This document shows positions 45,548 to 56,850 of a DNA stretch of 64,000 bases, piece after piece (position 1 is the stretch's first letter; each line of letters starts with the position of its first letter). The notes under the pieces were generated by a model that had not been told where the DNA came from, ran no database searches, and saw only the letters and a list, made by a program, of their open reading frames with translations. This DNA is from Cenococcum geophilum 1.58 (lineage: Eukaryota > Ascomycota > Dothideomycetes > Gloniales > Gloniaceae): positions 124,001 through 188,000 of the forward strand of contig KV748219.1 of assembly GCA_001692895.1 (NCBI GenBank). The letters are read 5' to 3'. The position numbers and the translations under genes are program-made.

Positions 45548-48500
45548 AATATCCACCATTCCGATTATATTAATAAAGCTTTAAAACCTCTGCTTAGGCA
45601 GGGCCTTCGTAAGTCTATTAGCAATTATCTCCTTCGTCGCTATCCATTAAAATTATACTCGTCTCATTGCGTATTCCTAACGTAGCTAGTGTTAATAGAT
45701 GTTAACGTATTAGAGCTTTATAATCAGCTTTGCCGTGTTTTTTATAATTAGTTGGAGCATTTAGGTGTTGTTATATTTAATAATCAAGGGCTTATTTAGC
45801 CTTAACGTTATTACTTTAAATAGCCTGCTGATAAAAATAGCTTCCTTTACTATCTGTAATAGGGCTAATAACTTAGCCTCTATACTTAACATTATAACCA
45901 TACCCTGCTTATTTGCTCTCCATACAATCGGTCCTCTAAATAGCTTTATAATATATTCTTATAAGCTCTTTCTATTAACGGAGTTGTCCGCGAATAATAT
46001 ATCGCTAGCATAGATAAATGATTGCGCTTTACCTCTACCGTCTCCGTCATCTCAACCTTTATCGCTTATATCTCTCCCTTTATTTATTCCTTCTGTATCT
46101 CCTCCATAGCAGATTACTCTGCCCCTCATACTATATAGGTATTAGATAACTTTATCTACCGCTTAATAATACTCCTAGCTAGGGTCTTAATTAAACCTTA
46201 CTAGCCGTAATACTGCGAAAGCAATATCCGGATGTGTTATAGTGGCTGCGTAAAGTACTAAACCCATTTTCTTCTGATATAATATTATAGAAGCTGCTTC
46301 TTCTTTTAGTAGGGATTTAGGATGGATATTAAGGGATAAAAGCGTCGGACGGATTGATCGGTAATTAGTAGGGAGGAGTTTTAATTCTGCCATAGGAGTA
46401 TCTAGAAGACGCCCTTTAAGATCTATCTTATACTAATTAGCTATCTTCTTAATATATACTTTCTAGGATAGCTATAAAAGCCTCTAACTATAATTACGTA
46501 GTATATAAATTCCTAGAAACCATTTTAGCTCGCTAAGGGTACTTATCTAGTATTCCTTACTTAGCTCCTTAATTGCTTCTTAAGCTTTCTTTTTATCTAT
46601 CTTTTGGTAGCAAAAGACAATATCGTCGACGTAGAAGAAGACGACTATTCCTCCTTTTAGCATAACGCACGGCTTTTAAGGGACCTCTTTAAAACCCAAT
46701 TCGTTTAACGAGCTTGTAAGATTCTTCTACTATAATAGAGGGGATCGTCGTAGTCCGTAAAGGGCTTTTCTTAAGCGCAGTACTTTGTCCATCTTTCCTT
46801 TATTAAACCCTGGCGGTAGCTTTATATAAACAACCTCGTTAAGATTGCAATGAATAAATGCATTAACTGCATCTATCTATATCGTCTCTAGGTCAAATTT
46901 TGCGGTGATTGCCATAAGGGTTTAGAAGGTTGTACTAGCTAATATAGTAGCTCTTATAGGTAGGTCTCCTGGGGCCTATTGATTTCCGTATACTACTACA
47001 CGTGCCTTACATTTCTGAAGGAATCCGTGCTTGTCCGTCTTATAGACGAAGATCTACATTAAGCTAAGAACCTGCTATCCCTTTACGTACTTTTTATCTG
47101 TTTCTTAAAACGACCTTATTTAATAATAAGATTAAAGATAGATTCGTTAAGCCTCTTGGAACTAATCTCGAAGAGGATGCGTATTAAGGTCGCGGATCGA
47201 CTGAGGTGGCGGAGGTAAGTTCTTCCTATATAGTCTAACATTACGTATTCTGCCTAATTTTAGCTTATTGTTATTAAGTCGACTATTAAGGTTAAACTTC
47301 CTTCCTGCTAAGAAGGCGCCATAATAGGCTGAAGTAATCCTTTCAGTAATAAAGTCTTTAAACCTACGATTACAGGCTTCCTCAAACGAGTCTTTAACCG
47401 AGTTATTAAATACCCCCTAAGTAATAAACGTATCTCCTGCTTGATAAGCAACGTCTTAATTAGTATCTTATATATCTAACTTCGTAAGATACTTGACGTA
47501 AAAGGCACATAGAGATTCTTCGTCTTCTTTTGTTGGAGGTGGCGTATAATACGTATCTTTAAGAGCTCTTGCAAGCTTAAGATCTACTAACTTATTAAAG
47601 GCTTAAACTAGCTTATTAACGTTATCTTCCTCTTAAATTAACGGTTTAAATACTTCTTTATTATCTTCCAGAAGAACCTTATTTTTGGTTAGGGTATTAG
47701 GGAGTTAAATCTTCTTAATTAGCGTGTCTAATTCAGCGTGTAGGTTCTTTAAGATATCCGTTCGCTTACTATTAAAGAACGTCTTTTTATCAAAGATAAC
47801 GTCCCTAGTAGAGATGACAATACCCTTATATGGGATCTAGATCCTGTAAATATTGGTAGAGTTATATCCAATAAGGTAGCTAATATGGGCTTACAAATCT
47901 AACTTGCTTAGCCTTTTCTTCTTTAGCTAAGCGTCTAACGTTATCGTGTACGCCCTACAGCCGTAGGCTTTTAGGTACGCCAGTTATGGCTTTCTTAATC
48001 TCTTATTTGCTAGGAAGGTATAGAACCTCTTATATAGCGATTTCCAACCGTTGCTTTCCCGTGGCGTTTGATCTTAAAGGTAGACTATATAGTTGACTAT
48101 CTCGTTCTATAGGTTATAAGGTAGATTAGCAGCAATTCTTATTGCTTGTACTCTTTTAATAATTACACCTTTTAAGCGTTCGGCGGTACCGTTCTAAGCT
48201 TAGGTATATGGCGCCGAAGGCTTAAATGTAATCCCTTAAGTCCGTAGCCATTTAAGGGTTCTCCTTCTCCTTACTATGCGTTATTATAAAATATAGGAAG
48301 GTTCTTCCTAAGAAGGTATTGTAGATAAGTATAACTCGTACAAAACCAGTATACGCTTCCTTAAGGTCTGTCTAGTTGATATAGAGGTTAAAATAGGGTT
48401 TATTAATTTTCTGTTTTAAGAACCTTCTTAAGACCTAACGCTTGATTTTGGCAAGACTATAGTATTAATATTCTATTATCTTTAGGCCTTAAAGCTTAAC

Positions 48501-49515
48501 TCCTAGGGCGTTAAGACCTAAATAGTAAAGGCTTATAGGTCCTAGATGACCTAGACGCAGATACTATAAACATATATTACCTTTTAAATCTGGATAAGCG
48601 TCTCTTAACGATATCCGCTTCCGTTAACGGCGCGGCAGACGGCTAATATTAAATGCGGATTTTAAGCTTCCTAATTAAACGTATTTAATAGTCTATTGTC
48701 CGTAACGTTCTTCCATTTAATATAGGATTGTATCGTTCTTCCAAACCAGAAGATTGTTGTCTCCTTTATTGTTTTAGTAGTATTTTTGTTTTCAAAGTAG
48801 ACGGAACGATACTAGGTTTATATTAAAGTCCGTATAAAAGGCAACGTCCTTAAGATATAGGATTCCCTTACTCTTATCTAGTTTTGTAACTTAGATAGTA
48901 ATATTACTATAGCCTAGTATAGGCACTTCTAAGCTACCGGCGATAATGTATTTGTATCTTAAAGCTTTCCTAAAGTTATAGAAATGAGAGAGGTTATTAA
49001 AGATATAGAGAGTAGTTCCTAAGTTAAGAATAGTTAATAGCTTTAGTGGATAGAGTTAACCGGTGTAGTACGATTTTAGGAATATTGCATTAGCTTCTCC
49101 TTTAATCTTAACTGTCTTCTAACTTTCGTCCTATTATTATTAAGCTTTATTAGTTTCCTTAAGCTTAAGTTATTTTACTTAGGCAGCTAGATTCTTATCC
49201 TGCTTTACCTTTATAAGTACCCTTTTTATATATATACCTACGGCTTTAAATCCCTTAGGCCTTTTACACTCAAATAGGTACTAACAGTTAGGAAGAGTAT
49301 GCCCCCTTATATTGTATGCCAGGCATTTAAGGTTCTTCGATCTTTTAGAAAAAGACGTCTCTTCTTTAATTAAATTTGTCCCTGCCCTTTTTCGGCTATA
49401 AGGTAAGCTTTTCCTTTTCCCTTTTAGACCTTTAGTAGCGGAGGTATCCTCTTTAGATTCTTCTACAAAGTCTATATCAAATGCACTCCTTCTTACCGCT
49501 ATAGTCTTTAACAAA
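45548..49515 (-). pseudogene. copia gag-pol relic (main part)
   Basis: Minus-strand polyprotein. An open stretch near 49,510-49,281 carries a lysine/serine-rich linker and a knuckle CLAYNIRGHTLPNC, where the second Cys has become Tyr. Protease and GAG-pre-integrase parts follow (to about 48.5 kb), then integrase and reverse transcriptase. The 46,393-46,187 stretch is the copia pattern before RNase H (MGLVLYAATITHPDIAFAV). RNase H ends near 45,560 with NRLTKALPKQRF. The order protease-integrase-RT-RNase H and these motifs mark Ty1/copia. It is damaged throughout. Confidence 0.8.
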
Positions 49516-52369
49516 AACTCCCCTCACTAAGATCTATTTCCGTCTTTAGACCTAAGCAGCCGCCGCTTTAACCTAAGCCGAGGGTAAGTAGCCCTAAGCA
49601 CGCCCTAAGCACGCAAGGGGTGCCTAGTTCTGGGCCCTCGGGGCCTAAATTTGGGAATCGGCTAAAGATACCCAATATCGCCTCGAGCTAAAATTTCGGC
49701 CAAGACTGCTGCCTTAGACTTAGCCACCCCTTAAAACCTATTGCTGACGTATTTAACAACTAACGACTTCAGCTTAAGTTATGTCCAGCTTTAGATTTCA
49801 GGTTGTTATGCCGCAATTATTATTATTAAGATTATTTAAAATAGCTATATAGTACGAAATGTTCCTTATTAAATATTGTTTTATTCTTTTAAGTGTTTTA
49901 GTAGTATTTCCGTGTTAACTTCTGGCTAATAACTATATAGTTTTCCCCTTTATATATACCACTTATAACTACAAAACCGTAAGGTAATTAGCCGAAGAAT
50001 TTATACGTACTTTTAAATAAACCTATAACACAAATAGCTAGAACAATTAGTTTAGGTAGGGCCTTTAGATGCTTTAGTAGTAGACTAGGGTATAGGTTAA
50101 AGCAGAGATCTAATAAACCCGCTTTACCTAGTATAAACTTAAATGCTCCTTAGTTAGACTGTGCGGCGTAGGCTTATAGGGGTATAGCTCGGTAAAGAGC
50201 AAACCGGATTAGATAGTATTAGCTAGGTTTAGCCTAAGTTACGTAGATTATTATATAGATACGGCCTAATCTAGAGCAGAGGGGTTATATTAGTGGGCCC
50301 CCACCGTCTAAGCGAGTGGGGTAGGCATAGCTGATATAGATAAGACAGTGCTAACCTTAACTGGTTAGTAAAGCGGCGTAGATTTAAGGTGGGTATAGCT
50401 CTAAGGAGCGTAAGGGAGCTATAGTAAGGGGGATAGTATTATATAGAGACGGCCTAATGTAGAATAAGGGGGTTAGATTAATAGTGTAAGCGTTTATAGG
50501 TGGACTAGATTGGACAAGTCTGGTATCTAGAAGTTAATTAAGTGGGGTAAATTTATGCGAGTACCGATAGCGGACGACGCTAGGGTTAGATTTAACGAAT
50601 TATAGCTCTTTTAGGCTGGACTACTAGCGTAAAGCTAAGGGGAATGGCTTAGTAATATCCTTGCATAGGCTTAACCGAGTGAAGCCGGCTTATATAAACG
50701 TGGCTTTAATTATAAACGTTAAGGTAGGATTAGATAGCTCTAGTTTCCGGAAGTTTATCTACTTAGGCGACTTTATATAAGTATACTAGATGAAACTACG
50801 GGAATCTAACTAGATTATATGGTGGTGGTATACCTTAACCTTAGCGAGTAGGGCAGGATCCTATAAAGCGGAGAGCGTTTAGATATTATTAGATGGTGCT
50901 AGCCTTTATAAAGTTAAGAGGATTAAGCTAACCTACGGTTTGGTAGAGCATAAGGGGCTTAAATTAGGTAGAATTTATAAATTAACTAAAAAGACCAGAG
51001 TTATACGAAAACAGTACGGCGGATAAAGGGGCTTAAATTGTATTAAGTAAGCTTTCACTAACTTATACCTTCTTAAAAGATTAATACGGAAATGGACTCA
51101 AAAAAGGAGTAAAGGCTTAGATTAGATAATACTAGCTATTCTATATCGCCCTTATATAAAAGTATGGATTTATCTAATACTATAAGGGCAGGTTTTAGGC
51201 TTAAAGATCGAAAACTTTTGTGGTAAAAGTATACCGCCTAACTTTTAGCAATCCGGCTAGCTAGATAGCTACTATAGGACTTATAAAAAGTGTATTTAGC
51301 GCCGACGACGCCGGCTACTTAATTTATACACTTTGGCGCTATAACGTATAAGGTCGTAACCGGACAGCTATATAAAATCGATTTCTTTAAGGACTGGCCG
51401 CCTAGTAGTAGAGGGCCTCCCTAGCACGCAGAATATCTAGCTAGGTTCTATAATTAAGATATACTAGACTAAAGGCGTTCTAAAATACGCGGGAGCTTTA
51501 ATATAGGGGCCAAATTAGACAGTTCTAGTTTTTAGAAGTTAGACTAAGTAAGCAGATCAATATAAATACGGTTAATAAAGGATAAGGAGGTTAGATTAGA
51601 TAGTAATAGGCCCTTTTTTAAGTTAAGCAAGTAGTGCAGAATTATATAAGCACTATTAGGTAAAGAATATAGGGACTAGATTAGATAGTACTAATCTCTA
51701 CATACTAAGAGAGAGTTATAATTTTATACGGAAGGATTAGAAATCTATAGGATAAGAAAGCTTACTAGTTTTAATATAAACAATACAATTCCGCAGGCAC
51801 TAGACCATTAAAGGGAGTTAATATATTCTTAAAAAATATATATAACCATTCCTATTAAAATTTATAAAGAATTCTACAGAGGAGTTAATATATTATTTGC
51901 GGCCGCATTTACAGCTATAAGGGTAAAACCCTTAAACTTATAAGACGGTATAATATTAGTATAGAAAAATAACTTTATATAATAGGTTACGACTACTTCT
52001 TATCTCCTTATAGCTACTAAATTATCTATACGTCCGTGCACTTATTAGTGTTACATAGGCGTTCTTTCTACTAGGATTTTTTACATCTTTTAGCCTAAAG
52101 CTTTAAACTATATCTAAATAAATCCCTAATTAGCCAGTAAGCGAATAGGGCTACTACGCCAGCTTTATACTGGATTGGTTTGTCTTTATAAATAACCGTA
52201 TCCTATACAATAATACCGAATTCTAGAGGGTTTACCTTAAATAGTTTTAAACTTAACTTACGTTGTACCGTTATTAGCTATAAAAGTATTACCTTTATAT
52301 ACTGGACGGTGGGCGCCTTTTAAGGGAACTATTTTTAGACTTCTTAGTTTAAATAGACTTGGCTACTCT
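49516..52369. other. Unclassified AT-rich region with a recurring motif
   Basis: No known domain recognised. A loose motif around GATTAGATAGTACTAG, often followed by a TTTCTAGAAGTTA-like string, recurs near 50,206, 50,728, 51,118, 51,511, 51,592 and 51,676, with weaker copies at 50,470, 50,503 and 50,883. It may be a degenerate tandem array or a repeat-coding gene destroyed by mutation. CCCTAAGCACG is directly repeated near 49,590-49,612. The right part (52,000-52,369) has a faint minus-strand coding feel (VVALFAYWLIRDLFRY) and is interrupted by the family C insertion. Confidence 0.35.
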
Positions 52370-52374
52370 CTAGT

Positions 52375-52795
52375 TGTAACGGAACCTTGTAGGTAACACT
52401 ACAATAGGCTCGTTATTGGGCTAGGTGTGTAGGTGCTATAGGAAGTCAACAACGTAATAATAACCGGTAGAGTGGTTACCCAACAGATTAACTCTAATTG
52501 TATTCTAAGAATTACTATAAAGAGAGAACTATGTAAGTAGGGAACGTGGTCCTTTAAATATATAACCGAACTTCTAAAAAATCCCTTTGCTACGTAAGGT
52601 ACGTAAGATCTATATAATCTATAGCAGATCTAACAGATCTCGCAGATCTAACAGATCTCGTCATGTGACCTTAGTTACTATTCCTCGTCACATGGCTTAA
52701 TAGGGTCTATCTAGGACCGTACGTCCATTATCTAATAGGCCGCTTTTAACTCTTCTCTAAGTAGTCGTAATATAGTACTTATAGCGTCCGTAATA
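52375..52795 (-). repeat. 3' LTR of family C
   Basis: 421 bp. Contains a short direct repeat of AGATCTAACAGATCTCG near 52,626-52,660, also present in the other LTR. Confidence 0.92.
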
Positions 52796-55127
52796 CTATC
52801 TCCCTCCTTTTTATCTTCGTCCTTAAAGATACCTAGCATCTCTAGGTTATTTATTAGAGGTATAATGTCTTTCTAATTAATTTAACTTTCTTTTACATTG
52901 CTTATTATGCCTAAGGCTCCTTCCTCTACCGCTTATTGTAAACTTATAGCGTCCTTAATTCTTAGAGTCGGTAAAGTTATACCTTCTTATTCTTATTATT
53001 TGGAGAAGGGGCTAGTTTGCGTTATAATCGCGGTCCCTACCAGTTAATAGCCGTCCTCCTGTGCCGAGTGTACGCGAGCAAATATGTGATTATTTTGTGA
53101 CGTTTATTCCGTGTCTAATGCTAAATATACACACTTAATCCTTCTAAAGAGCCGCCTTATTCCTTAGTTGATCTGTCTTAGGGTCTCGTATTTAATCCGA
53201 GGCGGAAAAACTTAAGGGTAATCTTACCGTAGCGCTAGCGGAAGCCTATTGTCGATCTAAAGAATCTGCTTATACTCTTAAGGCTTAGCAGTCCGCCTTT
53301 ATAAAAGTTTAATATCTTTAACGCGTTCGTAAGAAGGTTTATTTAAAGGAGTGGAAACTTATAGAATAAGGTTTATAGGAACTTAGTAATAAAAGAACGG
53401 ATTCTCTTCTAATAGGGAAGGAAATAACTCTAAGTAGTTCAGCAATCATTCCTCCTATGTCCCCCTTAAGTGGTTCGTTCTTTGGCGATCCTTCTTTATT
53501 AATACTGCCTAACCTTTTTTCTTCTAATACTCCTGTACCTTTTCTATAGCGTTCTTTAAATTTTCTAGTAGCTCCTAGGTAGTTTTGTTATAGCCTATCT
53601 ACTTTACTTCGTACTATATTTCGTTATTAATATCCTTATAACTAATAACCCTTAAAACTTACCACTTATCCTCTTCTTATCCTTTGTATATGTCTGCTTC
53701 GTAAACTAGTAGCTTAATATTCCTATATACTGGCTCTAGTATTACGATATACTATATAGGGTAGATCTTCATTTTGGCTGGTAGGTTTAACTTAAATATA
53801 ACTAATGAAATCTTTTTCTTAATTTTAAAAGGTCCTAGTTTAACGTAATCTAGCTTCTTGCTTAGTTATTAGCTTTTAAAATTTTTATATAGTAGCTATA
53901 CTTTATCTTCCTCCTTAAGATCTAGTCCCTTAGATCTCTTAGTGTCGTAGTACTTTTTCATTCTTTACTGTACTACCTTTGCTATTTCTATAAGGTTTAT
54001 ATAAAGATTTATTAGTGTTTCCATTCTTTGCTTAGCTCTACTACTTATTTTCTTTGCTTATTATGGCAATAATAATATTCTTAGCTTATATCCGTAATTC
54101 GCCTTAAATAGTGATATTCCCATTCCTTCTTAGGGCGTCGCATTATATATGAACTATACTACTAGTAGTAATAATGCCTAATTATTCTGTGCATAATTAA
54201 TATAGTGTCTTAGATACTGTTCTAGTGTCTAATTTAATCTTTTTATTTACCTATCCGTCTGCGGATAATATACGGTAAAAGTTGCTGCTTAAACTCCTTA
54301 TTCTGCTAAGAATACCTCCTAAAATACTGCTATAAATCTTAAATCCCTATCTAATATAATCTTACTTAATGCTCTATATCTTATAAACACTTCTTTAATA
54401 TAGATTCTAGCGATATCTTTTACTAAGATTTCTTCTATATATGCTATAAAGTATCCCCACTTCGTTAGCTTATCTACTATTACTAAGATTGTGTTATAAT
54501 CTTGTCCGGTAATAGGATCTCTTAACTTTAGCAACTTTATAATAAAGTCCTATAATATAACCTCCTATAGTCTTTCTAGTATTTTAATAGGTTATAGCCC
54601 TCTATATAGCTTATATCTTGCTAGTTTATTTCTTTAGCAATTTAGATATTCCTTTATAACTTACTTTACTAGTCCTTAGATTTTATTAATAATGTACTCC
54701 TCTTAGAGTCTTAACACTAAGCCTATAGCTCTATTGTGTCCTTAAGTTAATCCCCTATAGAATAACTTAATAAACTCTTTTATAATACTCCTAGGCACAT
54801 ATATTGCTTCTTAGTTTTTATACTACTCTAAATTCGGATCCTCTTCTTATATATCTCGGATTTTTTGTAACTAGTCACTCTCTAATAATTTATTTTGGCT
54901 AATTTCTCTTATTGCTGCGATTTTTGGATAATTGTATCTAATTAATCCGTCTGTGTCCTTTCGCAGTAAAGCCCCTAATGGCTTTTTATTATTTTGTAGT
55001 TTAGCCTTTCTACTTCATTAGGAAATTTTTTTTAGGCACGTTGTCGCAAGCGAAAATCAGGGTCTGCAAAACCTGCGTAAGTCGCGATTTTAGCGATTTG
55101 CGGCAACTTGCAGCAATTTGCTACAAA

Positions 55128-55291
55128 CACGTAGGCTACTCGTGTAAATTGCTACAAATTGCTACAAACACGCAGGCTACTCGTGTAAATTGCTGCAAAT
55201 TGCTATAAATACACAGGCTACTTGTATAAGTTAGTGTAAATTGCTATAAACACACAGGCTACTTATGTAAATTGCCGTAAATTACTAGTTA
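55128..55291 (+). repeat. Four copies of a 41-bp tandem repeat
   Basis: The unit begins CACGTAGGCTACTCGTGTAA and continues with two ATTGCTACAA-type words. The first two copies are close; the last two are diverged, mainly by C-to-T and G-to-A changes. Confidence 0.8.
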
Positions 55292-55330
55292 AGCAGACCC
55301 TAATTTTTAGCTGCAATAAAAATACCATAA

Positions 55331-55795
55331 AGCTGCACGAAGCTCTGCACGAAGCTCCACACGAGGCTCCACACGAGGCTCTACACGAAGCTCTGCGTAC
55401 AGAGGCTCTGTACGAAGCTCTGCACGAAGCTCTGCACGAAGCTCTGCACGAAGCTCTGCACGAAGCTCTGCACGAAGCTCTGCACGAAGCTCTACACGAA
55501 GCTCTACACGAAGCTCTACACGAAGCTCTACACGAAGCCCTACACGAAGCCCTACACGAAGCCCTACACGAAGCCCTACACGAAGCTCTGCACGAAGCCC
55601 TACACGAAGCTCTGCCACGAAGCTCTTACACGAAGCTCTGCACGAAGCTCTACACGAAGCTCTGCACGAGGGCTCTACACGAAGCTCTGCACGAGGCTCT
55701 GCACAAAGCTCTGTGCGAAGCTTCTACACGAAGCTCTGCGCGAAGCTCTACACGAAGCTCTGCGAAGCTTTGCGCACAAAGCTCTACGCAAAGCT
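55331..55795 (+). repeat. 12-bp minisatellite, about 38 units
   Basis: Unit GAAGCTCTGCAC with variants GAAGCTCTACAC, GAAGCCCTACAC and GAGGCTCTACAC. Because 12 is a multiple of three it leaves long open frames on both strands (repeated ELRA/ELRV), which I do not regard as genes. Confidence 0.9.
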
Positions 55796-56350
55796 TTAGT
55801 GGAGCTCCGTGCAGAGCTTTGGTGGAGCTCCGTGCAGAGCTTTGGTGGAGTTCCGTGCAAAGCTTTGGTGGGAGCTCCGTGCAGAGCTTTGGTGGAGCTC
55901 CGTGCAGAGCTTTGGTGGAGCTCCGTGCAGAGCTTTGTGGAGCTCCGTGCAGAGCTTTGGTGGAGCTCCGTGCAGGGCTTTGGTGGAGCTCCGTGCACAG
56001 CTTTAGTTGACAGAACTTCGTGTAGAGCTTTGAGAGGGCTTCGTAAGAGAGCCTCTGGCAGAGCTTCGTGTAGAGTCTCTAGTAAAGCTTTATGTAGAGC
56101 TTCTGGCAAAGCTTCTGGCAAAGCTTCTGGTGGAGCCTTTGGTGGAGCTCCGTGTAGAGCTCCCTCAAAGCTCTGCACGGAGCTCCCTCGAAGCTCTGCA
56201 CGGAGCTCCCTCAAAGCTCTGCATGGAGCTCCACCAAAGCTCTGCACGGAGCTCCACCAAAGCTCTGCACGGAGCTCCCTCGAAGCTCTGCACGGAGCTC
56301 CCTTCAAAGCTCTGCATGGAGCTCCACCAAAGCTCTGCACGAAGCTCTGC
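55796..56350. repeat. 24-bp minisatellite in two opposed arms
   Basis: From about 55,797 to 55,995 the unit is GGTGGAGCTCCGTGCAGAGC plus TTTG. From about 56,155 to 56,350 the same unit runs in the opposite sense (AGCTCTGCACGGAGCTCCAC plus CAAA), with a diverged middle between. The two arms, each about 200 bp, could fold into a very long hairpin. The unit is a doubled form of the neighbouring 12-bp repeat. Confidence 0.85.
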
Positions 56351-56479
56351 ACGTGCCTCTGCCAAGTATACCCCCTATATACACCTAGGTAGCCACCTTA
56401 TTTTTTACCCTTGCTTCCTTACATCCTCCCTACCTAGGGAGGCACCCCAAACAATTACCGTTTAAACGTATAGCCAGCG

Positions 56480-56735
56480 AACGCCTATATAGGCAAATAT
56501 AAATAGGTAAGTAGATGCAGACAGGTAGGTAGATATAGATAGGTAGATGCTAACGGGTATGCAGATGCTAATAGGTAGGCAGATACTAACGGGTAGGTAG
56601 ATACTAACGGGTAGGCAGATACTAATAGGTAGGTAGATGTAAATAGGTAGGCAGATGTAAACGGGTAGGTATAGACGGGTAGGCATAGACAGGTAGGCAT
56701 AGGCAGGTAAGTAGGTAGGTAGATAGGCAGATATA
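56480..56735 (+). repeat. GGTAGGCAGATACTAAC-type minisatellite
   Basis: Units of about 18-20 bp around GGGTAGGCAGATACTAAC with variants (GATGTAAATA, GATGCTAATA, TATAGAC). The minus strand gives Tyr/Leu/Pro-rich open frames, not called as genes. Confidence 0.85.
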
Positions 56736-56850
56736 TAAAATATACAAAATATACAAAATATATAAAATGTATAAATTATACAAAATATGCGAAATATATA
56801 AAATATGCAAAATATGCAAAATATATAAAATATATAAAATATATAAAATA
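56736..56850 (+). repeat. AT-rich 9-11-bp tandem repeat
   Basis: Repeats of AAAATATATA, AAAATATACA and AAAATATGCA. The run ends at an ambiguous base at 56851, suggesting the assembly was hard to resolve here. Confidence 0.85.

Larger units (their letters stand above)
39250..49515 (-). mobile_element. Ty1/copia LTR retrotransposon relic, split by family A copy 2
   Basis: Minus-strand copia element. Its 3' LTR lies at about 39,250-39,379, with a polypurine tract (AAGCTAAGGGGGTG on the minus strand) just before TGTTAGATAA. The family A element at 39,537-45,542 interrupts it; removing that insert and one TCCTT joins the RNase H end GMVDI to RLNKEKQLEDLRD, a normal copia C-terminus. The internal region then runs to about 49,515. 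I could not find a second LTR, so the 5' end is missing or unrecognisable. Confidence 0.8.

Noticed and set aside
55307-56465. Long open frames on both strands rich in ELRA/ALHGAP repeats
   Set aside because: They come from 12- and 24-bp tandem repeats, whose unit length keeps any frame open; no start context or domain supports a protein.
55331-56735. Possible CRISPR-like array
   Set aside because: Units are head-to-tail with no unique spacers, in a eukaryotic genome, inside a transposon.
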